A stretch of 64,000 nucleotides of DNA, taken from assembly GCA_007844125.1 (NCBI GenBank), contig CM017563.1:38920970-38984969 (forward strand), written 5' to 3'. The DNA is from Sinonovacula constricta (taxonomy: Eukaryota; Mollusca; Bivalvia; Cardiida; Solecurtidae). The notes below the pieces were generated by a model. The model was not told where the DNA came from. It worked only from the letters and a program-made list of their open reading frames with translations, and made no database searches. This document shows, one piece after another, positions 10,583-20,663 of the stretch; positions within the stretch are counted from its first letter, which is position 1; each line of letters starts with the position of its first letter. The translations under genes and the position numbers were made by a program.

Positions 10583-12535
10583 CTGAAAGTAAATATTGTT
10601 ATTGTAATTAAAACATATTGGTTTGGAATGGGTACGCTATTCGTATTACATATTTCCCCAACTCCAATACAATCTAAACAATTGTCTCAACTGACTCATT
10701 TTTAAAAAAAAAATCTGACGCCAATATTTATTTGTGTAATGACCTCAACGCAGGGGCTGCATTGTTTTAAAATAGATCGGTTTCATTTTCACTGTCACTT
10801 GGAAGCCTTCATGTTCTGCGAGGTATGTGCCCACCAGGTTTAAGCTCTAGTCGAGTTGGGTTCTCTTGTTTAATCGCATGTGTATATCTTTCTGTATTTA
10901 ACTTTAACTTAAAATGGTAAAAATGGGGATATGAAAATTTAGAAATTAAACATTATCATCATAATTTAGGTGTACATAGACTTTAGACAATATACCAGGG
11001 ACACATTAAAGTATAACCTCGAACTCACACTCAAAGTTTATTTACGATCCAATATTAATTTTCATTCCCATGCAAATCATGTTTGGTGTAAACTAATTAG
11101 CATCCCCAGAAATACATTAAAAGTGTACATAAGAAAGTCTTATCTGTATATTCATTATTTTTATTCATATATTTTTTATAATATATATCTGTGGTATACC
11201 AACAACTTCATCACTATAAAGCTGATTAAACTCCCAGTCCATCTATGTAATTGTTTGCTCGCTTGTAAGCAGTGAAGTTTTCGTATTATAACTCGAAAAA
11301 CCAGAAAATGTCTAAAGTAAACGTTTTTTTCTAGCTATGATGACGTCTCCTTTTGGACAAAAATAACTAGGTATTAGTTTTTGAAACAATTTGCAAGGGG
11401 TTTATCAATCATGTATATATGAAACTTATATTTTGAGATGTATCAGTCTTTGTATTGGCACCTGAATAAATGTCTGATTCGAGATTAAACATGTATCAAG
11501 TTGATCCCACATGTTGTTGTTTTTAAAAACTTAGTATTAAAAAAGAAATCTTTCATGCAGCACAAGAAAGTATACTATTTCCTCTAAAGAATGATCATGT
11601 GACAAGAAAACAGGAGAAGTTATAAACTATCGCATATGCTTTTGAATATCTAGACCGCACACCTTTACCTATGACGTAAGCATTATTTGAGTGCTTTTTA
11701 TTGAAAATTATGACATCATTTTCAGTGCCGTCATTTTGACGTAATTCTTAGTAATGTTACTAAAATGTGTCTATTTGTCTGTAAAATTAGAAGATTGAAT
11801 TTCGGCATTACTTCTTGTGTAGCTGAGGTATTTTCAAAAGCCAAACTGTTTCGAGTTGAAGTCGATAACCTCTAAAACTAATCTATATCAATATACGATA
11901 CATAAATGTTTTAAAAATAACCTATGGATGCTAAATACATTAATAATATAAATTAAAATAAATATAAGTTCATATGTTTCGGACTTATCACAAAGTCGAA
12001 TTCTAATATAAGACACCTTTTATAATTACATCTAACTAAAATGTCACATATAAAACATGACAACTTCTTTAATAATGGAAAGGAACTGCATATGACTTAA
12101 TTAAGAAGAATGGTTGCACTATATACAACTTATGGCTGAAATGTTATATTGTTATATAATTACTTGGGTTTTGTAAACCCTTGGTAATTCCATATTATCA
12201 TAAGTGTAAAAAGATAAAGATAAGAAAAGAATTTACCTTGTTTTGTTTAAGCTGTCCCTCAGGTATGCGTGTATTTATATTTTTACTGCAACAGAATTAG
12301 ATTTTTCGGAAAATCTATTTCAGTTCATTTACATCGAGATCGATATCAGACAATGATTGATGTATGTAATGCCCAGCGTCGACACAGTTTTGTTGTAGTG
12401 TCTACAGTATTTTGACTGGCATGTGAATAGCTTTGTCCTATGCCTTTTCAATATTTTGTAACTTTCTTTAGTCAGTCATGTATCATTCCATTTACAAACA
12501 GAGACAGAGTTGCATAATCATAATACTATTCATAG
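10583..12535. other. Upstream of the membrane-protein gene, nothing recognised
   Basis: AT-rich. The 101-codon frame at 10970-11275 is rich in Tyr/Ile/Asn from AT-rich sequence and has no domain or splice support, so it is left out. A promoter or 5' exon for the gene at 6688-10557 could lie here but I cannot place it. Confidence 0.35.
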
Positions 12536-12540
12536 TACAA

Positions 12541-12690
12541 ATATATTCAATAAAAAGTTGAATATGTTTTTAAAAGTCATTATGTAGTGTTGTAGACGAA
12601 TACCTTCATTATTTATAATTAACTGCATATTATAGATCTAGCACTAAATACACTCAAACGAAAATATACAATAAAAAGTTGAATATGTTC
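12541..12690 (+). repeat. Short direct repeat pair
   Basis: AATAAAAAGTTGAATATGTT occurs at about 12549 and again at about 12669, each preceded by ATATWCA. The spacing is about 120 bp with little similarity between, indicating an old local duplication. Confidence 0.55.
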
Positions 12691-13043
12691 TTGGAAACGT
12701 TATTCAATGATTGAGTAAATATTAATGCTACTTACATATATTCTAAGTCTGGTACATTTTCAAATTTTATTATATGTTTCTATGCTTATAGGACCTTGTC
12801 ATATTTTATTATTTACCGATATTTTGTAGTAGGGCCGTAATACATTACCGTAATACAACAAAGTATCGTATAATACACCAAACCATATGATTTACAAGCC
12901 GTGAAAGTTGAGATGTGAAACTTACGCCAATAAGATATATTAGAAATATGTACTAGTATCTGATTTTTAGTCGACATTGTAACATGTTATATATTGCATT
13001 AATAAAAAGAATGACACAAAACTTACGACACTTTCGTTATATC

Positions 13044-13352
13044 TCAATGGTAACGGTGAATGCAAAAAAAACCGAGTCCCGGTGTGATACTACATACATG
13101 TTCAAGACAAACTCGTAAAGATCGGCGTATGTTATAAGAACGGTACTTACTTAAAGAACATCTCGTATATACAGGGCACACATCTAGCCTATCGCGAATA
13201 TCAGTAGAAAGCATGTAAATGATTCCTTTTTTACATTTAGAACAAATAAAACAACAGATATCAATGATAAACTTCATACAGCCTAGAGACCATAAATACG
13301 TGATCATTTTATTAATTAAGATGGCTGTATTACGCCAATGCTTCTTGAACAC
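13044..13352 (-). CDS. Exon-like frame, possible relative of the membrane-protein gene
   Basis: An open minus-strand frame of about 100 codons with a Cys/Lys patch (IDICCFICSKCKKG) reminiscent of YICEFCKCKKSS in the gene at 6688-10557. A strong donor (GTGAGTG) lies just upstream of it on the minus strand at about 13357, so at least one exon of something ends there. The frame itself is not bounded by convincing splice sites and I cannot reconstruct a coherent product. It may be a decayed paralogue or an unrelated chance frame. Confidence 0.2.
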   Translation of the reverse strand: MFKKHWRNTAILINKMITYLWSLGCMKFIIDICCFICSKCKKGIIYMLSTDIRDRLDVCPVYTRCSLSKYRSYNIRRSLRVCLEHVCSITPGLGFFCIHRYH

Positions 13353-13446
13353 TCACCAGTATATTGAATATATATCTGTTCTTTAAGTGTTGACGATAAT
13401 ATTTCACAACGAAGGAAGAAAGAAAGGTTAAATATTTAGACCTGTC

Positions 13447-13500
13447 TGGAGTGAGCACCGTCTCCAAATAATTGAATGTAGAAACATATTATCGTGCACA
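13447..13500 (+). repeat. 3' fragment of the GGACCTGG-headed SINE family
   Basis: CACCGTCTCCAAATAA and the following TTGAAT resemble the CACCGTCTCCAGATAACTGAA segment near the 3' end of the SINEs at 31747, 55935 and 59580. Only about 50 bp is recognisable. Confidence 0.4.
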
Positions 13501-13923
13501 TCTAACAATATGATTTACAAGCCGTAAAAGTTACCCCAATAAGGTAATAGCGAAATCTGTACCAGTATTTGATTTTTAGTAGACATTGTGGCATGTTATA
13601 AATTGCATTAATAAAGAAGACACAATACCTACGACAATATCGCTAACTCCTCGCCAATAATGTGCCGCTTTGAGTGTTCCAGTGCTAGTGTAACTGTTGA
13701 ATTGATTCATGTAAGGGTTTTTTTTCCAATAAAACCCCCCACCTACATCACTATTTTTGGTTTTCCGAAAATCGCCTTTGGAATGCATTTTGAAAGAGAT
13801 CGATAAATAGACAAAAGGGTAAACATGTACACTATGTACAGTTTACATTGGACTGGTAGTGGCAATTGACTGAACAGTGAAGTAAAAATCCCCACGAGCT
13901 ATTGATAACAGGTATTCCCACCC

Positions 13924-13926
<3 letters not shown>

Positions 13927-13998
<72 letters not shown>
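13927..13998. repeat. (CT)n microsatellite
   Basis: About 70 bp of CT dinucleotide. The Ser-Leu and Arg-Glu open frames across it are artefacts. Confidence 0.97.
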
Positions 13999-14001
<3 letters not shown>

Positions 14002-14054
14002 CTCTCTCATTCTTTCTATGTGTGTGTGTGTATATATATATACATATACACATA

Positions 14055-14056
<2 letters not shown>

Positions 14057-14142
<86 letters not shown>
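14057..14142. repeat. (TA)n microsatellite, left flank of the composite retroelement
   Basis: About 85 bp of TA ending exactly where the inverted LTR begins. A second (TA)n tract starts exactly at the right end of the last LTR (25851), so the composite appears to lie inside a single TA array. Confidence 0.95.
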
Positions 14143-14146
<4 letters not shown>

Positions 14147-14677
14147 AACCGGGGGTTATAAAAATAACAGTTCCGGTGCAGGTTCAATAGTTTCTTTATT
14201 TCACGTCAATATTATTTTTCTTATTAACTGAGGTTATATAATACCAACAACAAATTTATATTAAAACCTCAATAGAAATAAACACACCAAACCGGGCAGC
14301 AGTTCTTAAAGTACCGGTATACTATATTCAAAAATTTAATTCTTTAGCAAAACATATGCTTACTGGTCGAAGACCTAGCCCAAAAGTGAAGTTTAATTAA
14401 GATGTTAGTTCTGAGACTGAAAAGAAGTATGCATGCTGATTGGTTAGTATTTTTAGATTGTTATGATCTGTTTAGAAAGATAAGCTACCAAACCAGTTCT
14501 ACCACACTACTCACTCAAGACAATACAGACAAGACACAGTGGACAGAGGCTGTACACACCAAACTGGACACACATTACTAGACAAAACATAACTGACCAC
14601 TCACACTAAAGGATTGCTAACTAGGACAGATACATAAATAAAATAATAATAATGATAATAATGAAGCCTGGGTAACA
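14143..14677 (-). repeat. LTR of the inverted copy (3' LTR position)
   Basis: This is the reverse complement of the LTR family, about 535 bp versus 545 bp for the two plus-strand LTRs. It carries visible substitutions and small deletions, for example around 14320-14350. In minus orientation it is preceded by the polypurine tract (TACTCCCTCCCAGGAGG in plus coordinates at 14678 onward), so it occupies the 3' LTR position of its element. Confidence 0.9.
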
Positions 14678-15115
14678 TACTCCCTCCCAGGAGGTAAATG
14701 ACTCCTGGCATTTCAACCTCAATTATCAGGATTCATTACTATTAGTAGCAACATCCTTCATATATACTTGGCTTGATAACTGGAAAAAACCACAAAATGA
14801 TTGACCTGCTTTTAACAAACATAACAATACTATAAAGTCAAAGCAATTTAATTCACATTTCTGCCAAAACCACAGAAATAAATAAATCCATAAATCCATA
14901 ACTGCAAATAATCAAGCAGTATACTGTCACTGAAACATTTGATACAAAATATATCTGGGCATAGTATAATAGTATAATACAGTGAACAGCTTAGAAATAA
15001 TATTCTTCCATATTATGACCTAATCATAATACTGGTAATGATAATAAAACTATACAAATGTGATCAACACTATCACTGAAAGTAATTTAGTAAAAAAATA
15101 AAATCATAACTACAT
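14678..15115 (-). other. 3' untranslated internal region of the inverted copy
   Basis: Matches the segment between the pol stop and the 3' LTR of the full element (24872-25305), reverse-complemented, with scattered differences. Noncoding. It includes the PPT next to the LTR. Confidence 0.8.
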
Positions 15116-17242
15116 TCAAACAAAATATTCAGTTTCATCAAGCGAATTAACTGGTTTTGGTGTAGTCACCAACTGACAAACCCACTGACCAAACCGATCA
15201 GGTGGCTTACGGACTCTGGTTGAGCGACGCTCAACTGATTCTTCAGGTGAAGAAATTATTGGAGTCAGAACTCTAGGATTTAGATCTGGAGTTTGTTCTG
15301 TTCTGGTGGGTGATGCATCATCTACCGGACCAGAGTGTTGGACTGCTTGATTGCTAGGGAGGTTATAAGTTTGATCCTTAAGAGACAGTGAGGGTGAATG
15401 AGCGCGATCAGCAGCGAATTCAACCAAACCACGTGTTATATCACTACTGACATTGTCAGTAGACAGGGTAGGATTAGAGCAACCCCTGTTGTGGTTATAC
15501 AACCTACGTCTCTGAGGAATAACATAAACCCCTGAGCTTAAGCTAGAATCAGAATCAGACTCTGGTTCTACGTGAGAACAACTCTCATGCTTTCTCCTAG
15601 TTCTAGTTTCTTCATGAAGTACAGGCGGGGCTGGATCAGGTGGCAGGGCATTGAACTGCAACAACATGTTGCGGTGCAAGGTTCGAATCTTGCCCTGTCC
15701 ATCCTCCCGTTGCACATCATAAACCGGGATTTCTGGGTTGGGTATAGCAACAATCACATAGGGTTGTTCTTCCCACCTATCTGCTAGCTTATGCTTTCCC
15801 TTGTGGCCAACAGAAAGAACTAACACTCGGTCGCCAACCTCAAGCAAAGATGCCTTGGCCCGCCGATCGTAGTACAACTTTCCTTTAGCTCCTTGTTTTG
15901 CAGACTCTTCTCGCAGGTGTAAATCACCCATAGTAGTAAATGGCCTGTCATCCTCTAACACAATCTTGTGCTCGAGAAGATCAGTGCAACCAATGTCTGT
16001 AAGCCCAGTAGAAAACACATGTTTCCAGTTGCCTAAAACCTGATGAACCCTATGGAGCTGCTCAGGTGTGAGGTTATCTATATTGATTTTCACACCCAAA
16101 TCATTGCTTTCAGCATCCTTGGACTTTGAGTTAGGCAACTCTGAGGCTAAACTGTCAATCACATCAACTTCTTCCTGGGAGGGAGTAGTTTTTGGGTGTA
16201 TTGTCAATGGCTTTGCAGTCATATTGCAGACCTTGACAACAATTCTGGCAAAAGATCCAGATTGCTTCATCTTAACAAGCCTTGGACAAACAATGTAACC
16301 TGGCGTACCACTGTCTGGGTTCTCCGTCACAACATGGGATATACCATGAGCAACATTTCTGACAACACATGTCAGAGTTGTTGTCTGGTTTGCACCCAGT
16401 TTGTAAGCTTTATTGCCATAAAGTGTAGCTGAAATGGACTGGCATGTCAAACTGTTGACCGCAGTTTTCCATTCTAATGGCAAATCTGATGGATCAAACT
16501 TATCTCTAAATTGTCTTATTACATTGGTTCCTATGATAACTGGACATGATTGTGAGAATCGGTTATCTGGAGTCACTAAAATTGGAATATTTACATTAAA
16601 ATCAGAGAACAGAACTGATAAATTGCACTCTATGTATCCAATATAGTCCAGTTTTGCTCCATCTGCCAATGAAATTTCTAGACCTAACAAGTTCAGTGGT
16701 AGTACTTTTGGATGCTCTGTAAAAGTATGTAGAGAACTTTCGTTTATGACTGAAACCATGGAACCGGTATCAATCAAACAAACAAATTCTCTGCCGGACA
16801 GATAGCATATATGTATATAGGCATCCTTCCTGGTTCTTGAATTCAGCAGTCTCCAGTCAATGCAGAAGCGAAGGCTGCCATCTCGCTTTCTCACTAAAAC
16901 TACATTACTGGAATAGGGACTGTCTGACTCCCTAATCACTCCTGCATCAAGCATCTGTCTAATGTGTTGACGTACCTCCTCATACATGCTTGGGGGTATT
17001 TTCCTGTATGGTTGTTTAAATGGCCTGTCATCCTCTAACACAATCTTGTGCTCGAGAAGATCAGTGCAACCAATGTCTGTAAGCCCAGTAGAAAACACAT
17101 GTTTCCAGTTGCCTAAAACCTGATGAACCCTATGGAGCTGCTCAGGTGTGAGGTTATCTATATTGATTTTCACACCCAAATCATTGCTTTCAGCATCCTT
17201 GGACTTTGAGTTAGGCAACTCTGAGGCTAAACTGTCAATCAC
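15116..17242 (-). pseudogene. pol: Chimeric, rearranged Ty3/gypsy pol frame
   Basis: A single open frame of 708 codons built from out-of-order pieces of the pol at 20675-24871. In order it has: the pre-RT linker and start of RT up to RTRKDAY; a short filler; the protease region from REFVCLIDTGS to the end of the linker; a second copy of the pre-RT linker up to DDRPF; about nine residues from RT (TMGDLHLRE); then the integrase C-terminal part and the acidic/Arg tail. The RT FIDD motif, RNase H and the integrase catalytic core are missing, so it cannot make active enzymes. Outside the joints it is nearly identical to the intact pol (I noticed Leu/Met and Val/Ala differences). It stays open across all joints, which is unusual for random breakage. 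Confidence 0.85.
15937..16187. repeat. Duplicated 251-bp segment, copy 1 (copy 2 at 17017-17267)
   Basis: The segment runs from TAAATGGCCTGTCATCC to CCTGGGAGGGAGTA and is repeated exactly 1080 bp further right with no difference I could see. Both copies end in the element's own polypurine tract, which is fused to pol sequence here. Copy 1 continues into the protease-linker sequence; copy 2 continues into the middle LTR. Confidence 0.9.
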
Positions 17243-17267
17243 ATCAACTTCTTCCTGGGAGGGAGTA
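17017..17267. repeat. Duplicated 251-bp segment, copy 2, abutting the middle LTR
   Basis: Second copy of the 15937-16187 segment. Its final 15 bp (TCCTGGGAGGGAGTA) is the polypurine tract in plus orientation, directly followed by the middle LTR. The bases just left of it are inverted pol sequence, which places the strand-switch point at about 17251. Confidence 0.9.
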
Positions 17268-17812
17268 TGTTACCCAGGCTTCATTATTATCATTATTATT
17301 ATTATTACTATTTTATTCATGTATCTGTCCTAGTTAGCAATCCTTTAGTGTGAGTGGTCAGTTATGTTTTGTCTAGTAATGTGTGTCCAGTCTGGTGTGT
17401 CCAGTCTCTGTCCACTGTGTCTTGTCTGTACTGTCTTGAGTGAGTAGTGTGGTAGAACTGGTTTGGTAGCTTATCTTTCTAAACAGATCATAACAATCTA
17501 AAAATACTAACCAATCAGCATGCATACTTCTTTTCAGTCTCAGAACTAACATCTTAATTAAACTTCACTTTGGGCTAGGTCTTCGACCAGTTAGCATATG
17601 TTTTGCTAGAGATTTAAATTTTTTAAATCTAGTATACAGGTACTTTAATAACTGCTGCCCGGTTTGGTGTGTGTTATTTCTAGTGAGGTTTTATTGTAAA
17701 TTTGTTGTTGGTTTTATATAACCTCAGTTAATAAGAATAATAATATTGACGTGAAATAAAGAAACTATTGAACCTGCACCGGAACTGTTATTTTTATAAC
17801 CCCCGGTTAACA
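17268..17812 (+). repeat. 5' LTR of the full-length Ty3/gypsy element
   Basis: 545 bp, begins TGTTACCC and ends GGTTAACA (short inverted termini). I found no difference from the 3' LTR at 25306-25850, so the element is young or recently homogenised. It contains TATATAA- and AATAAA-like strings near its right end. Confidence 0.95.
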
Positions 17813-17813
17813 A

Positions 17814-17826
17814 TGGCGATCCCGGC
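17814..17826 (+). promoter_or_regulatory. Primer-binding site
   Basis: TGGCGATCCCGGC starts one base after the LTR's terminal CA, the expected place and TGG start for pairing with the CCA end of a tRNA. I do not name the tRNA. Confidence 0.75.
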
Positions 17827-19667
17827 TTTTCAAACCGGGCGGGGCAGAAGTGCACAGTTTACTTGGACCACCTTACAGCGAGTCCAGAGGAGTTGCTGAG
17901 TAGTTCCTGGAAGAAGTTTTTGCGTGAGGTGATTAGAAAGCAGCGGTAGCGTTTGGAACCTTGGACTTGAAGAAAGTAACCTTCCAACAACCAGAAGCTA
18001 CAGTGCTAGTGAGTTTTTTTTTTGTGTGGCCACAGTGTTTTTTTGTGCTCATGAGCGTGCGCGAGTGAAGTGTTGTTTTTTTTATTATTGATAACCGGTT
18101 TGACCATTCAGGAGTCGACCTTGTTGCAACCTCTTCGTTACTATCCATAAACTGTCAGCGCTGGATTCAACGTTGGATTTCTTCGTTGGAGAGACATTTT
18201 TGTGACAAGTTTTGAGTGTTAAACTGTAAGTACTTACTTAGTACTACAAGTACAAACATTTCTAGCCAATTTTACAGAAAATTGTATAAATTTGCTATAT
18301 TGTTTACCTTTTTATTGTAAATTTTTGTCATATTTTAAAAATGTAAAATTCAACATTGTATAAATTTGCTATAATTAATTTTTAATTTTTGTAATTTTTT
18401 TCATATTTTAAAATGTAAAATTCAACATAAAGTAACGTTTTTTGCATTTTGCTAAAACATGAAGTAGAGTAGAACTGTAAAGAGGTGTTTACCTAGTGAA
18501 ATTTAGGCATTTATGGTAAATTTGCATCCATTTCAAATTTTTTGCTACAAGCACATGTATCCTGATAAATATCGGTTGGGTTTTTCCTTGTTTCTATTTT
18601 TAGATCGGTAAACATGTGACCAATTTAGCTAAAGCTTTTACGGTTATTTGAATAACTACTCCGTTGAAACTAATTTTTTTGTTGAAAGTTTTTCTGTTGA
18701 CATAATTTAAACTTTTATTTTTAAGTAGGAAATATTGACAAGAGTAGATTTAAGCAATTTATTGTTTGATTGTTACTTTCATTCATTCAAGGGCAACATA
18801 GTAACTCTTGCTTGACTATTGTATTTTTCCTAGGTGATTTTTTTCACTCTGTCAATTACCTTTTGTCATTATATTTAGATTTGATTTTTGTGTATCAATG
18901 CATTATGACTTAAGTTTATGCATACATGATTTGTTTTTTTATATAGTATTGAGATAAGATACATTTTGAATAATTTTACCTTAAATGTGTTATTATGTTC
19001 TTGATTGTTTATTTTGCTGTTGTTTATTTAGATATTTCATTTTGTTATAGGGGCAGTGGTTAATTGCAAGGAAATTATTTTTTGCAAATAAGTGACTTTA
19101 TTTTGATTTTAGATTTAACTTTGTTTTTCAGCTTAATTATGAGATAGAAAATTTCTTTGCAGCTCAGTAGATTTTACCCTTTCCTTTTCACCCTTTATTT
19201 AATTAGCACTTAACCCTTACTAACATTTTGTTATACAATTGTGTGTATGTGTGTGTAATATAGGTTTTATATGTTGCAGTGTAGGTAAGTTTCTATGTTT
19301 TATTTTTACATGTTATATGTGTCAGTGTTTATTATTTGTGTTTTAGATATCATTAGTTTGTGGTATATTATATTAATAGTATTATATCAAGGAATTGAAT
19401 ATTGAGTAAACGCTCCATTCAGAATTGGATGTTGGTAAGTCTGGAGATTGGGTTTGTTTGTATTTTAGGTTCGATCTGGTAATGAGATGGCATTCATATT
19501 TTCAGCTCGTGTTTGTTCAACCAGAGAATCCTCTTCAAAATTTCAGTTGTTCTTTTTCAAGAATGGTCTCAATTGACTTTATTATTTGTGGTGTTTCAGT
19601 TAAAATTTGTTTTTAATTTGTGGGTATTGATTAATGCTTAGTTTCTTTGGAATTTGTTTATATCATC
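17827..19667 (+). other. Untranslated leader of the Ty3/gypsy element
   Basis: About 1.84 kb between the PBS and gag with no long sense frame, rich in T runs. An antisense 71-codon frame at 17933-18148 has no support. Such a long leader probably holds packaging and translation signals, but none can be recognised by eye. Confidence 0.6.
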
Positions 19668-20663
19668 ATGGCAGAAGGAGATATGAAAGATTTTGTACCT
19701 GTTGGTGAATCTACACCTTTAAAGAAAGTTTTAGATGCTTCATATAAGCCAGTACCTAAAGGTCGGGGTATGACACATTTTATGAAAACAGAACAAGAGG
19801 AGTCACATCTTTTTCATATAGCACCGATAGTTCCGAAACTCCCTTTATTTTCAGGAGATGAACCGCTGCAAAGAGGTGAGTGTAGTTTTGTTGAATGGAG
19901 ATATGAGATTAGGTGTTGTATGGGGGACTCTGACATTACAGAGAGTTGTTTGTTGCAAGCCATCAGGAGGTCTGTAAGGGGTACTGCTCGCCGCTTAATT
20001 ATTCCTTTGGGTGAGACAGCTTCAGTCACCGACATAGTAGGCAAGCTGGATGCCATGTTTGGTGATGTCTCTACTCATGGCATGATTATGCAGGAATTTT
20101 TTAATGCGAGACAGTTGCCGGATGAGTCGGTGACATCGTTTGCTTGTAGGCTCGAGACCCTATTGCATTCAGCAGTACAAAACAATCACATAGTTGCAAG
20201 CGCTAAGAATGACATGCTGCGTCATAAGTTCTGGACTTCATTGTCAAATGAGAAGTTGAAGTCTCAGACTAGACACAAGTATGACTCCATCTCAGAGTTC
20301 AATTCTTTGCTTAGAGAGATAAGAATAGTAGAGAAAGAGTTAATGCTGGAGAAAACTGCTTTGAACAAGAAAATACACTTGAATCCGGTAAGTGTCAGCA
20401 GTGATGATCGTTTCAGTAAGCTTGAGATTGCTTTAAAGAAAGAGATAGGAGATGTAGAAAAGCGACTTGAAGCCAAGTATGAGTCTAAGTTGGATCAGAT
20501 TTTGAAGCGGTTAGACAGTGCTGGGCAACAGGCATCAACATATCAAACGTCACAGCCCAGGAACCAATCCAACCAAAATCACTTTAATAGTGGTAGAGGT
20601 AGGGGAGGTTGGTATAACCGTAATAGTTACTCTGCAGGAAAGAGAGGGCAGCCAAAAGAGTAA
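19668..20663 (+). CDS. gag: Ty3/gypsy Gag
   Basis: 331 codons from the ATG at 19668; an upstream in-frame TTG is not needed. It encodes the capsid protein that packages element RNA. The N-terminal and middle parts have the helical, charged composition of retrotransposon Gag (FFNARQLPDESVTSFACRLE is typical capsid phrasing around residues 140-165). Residues of about 230-290 are Lys/Glu-rich and probably coiled coil. The C-terminus is Asn/Gln-rich and ends in an Arg-Gly box (GRGRGG, about residue 307). No CCHC zinc knuckle is present, so RNA binding may use the RG-rich tail. The pol frame lies in the -1 frame and overlaps the end of gag by about 37 nt. Confidence 0.9.
   Translation: MAEGDMKDFVPVGESTPLKKVLDASYKPVPKGRGMTHFMKTEQEESHLFHIAPIVPKLPLFSGDEPLQRGECSFVEWRYEIRCCMGDSDITESCLLQAIRRSVRGTARRLIIPLGETASVTDIVGKLDAMFGDVSTHGMIMQEFFNARQLPDESVTSFACRLETLLHSAVQNNHIVASAKNDMLRHKFWTSLSNEKLKSQTRHKYDSISEFNSLLREIRIVEKELMLEKTALNKKIHLNPVSVSSDDRFSKLEIALKKEIGDVEKRLEAKYESKLDQILKRLDSAGQQASTYQTSQPRNQSNQNHFNSGRGRGGWYNRNSYSAGKRGQPKE

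Larger units (their letters stand above)
12873..13645 (+). repeat. Direct duplication (about 12873-13040 and 13502-13645)
   Basis: Both copies share ATATGATTTACAAGCCGT, AAAGTT, CCAATAAG, GTACYAGTATYTGATTTTTAG and CATGTTATAWATTGCATTAAT, then a CTACGACA segment that on the minus strand reads as a donor-like GTC/GTARGT. The unit is about 150 bp and diverged by several substitutions and indels. Each copy abuts a minus-strand open frame (13044-13352 and 13576-13788), so the duplication may include an exon and the start of its intron. Confidence 0.65.

Noticed and set aside
13832..14231. Long open frames of Ser-Leu, Arg-Glu or Tyr-Ile repeats
   Set aside because: They are translations of the (CT)n and (TA)n microsatellites on both strands. 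The same applies at 4430-4496, 42702-42786 and 44203-44288.
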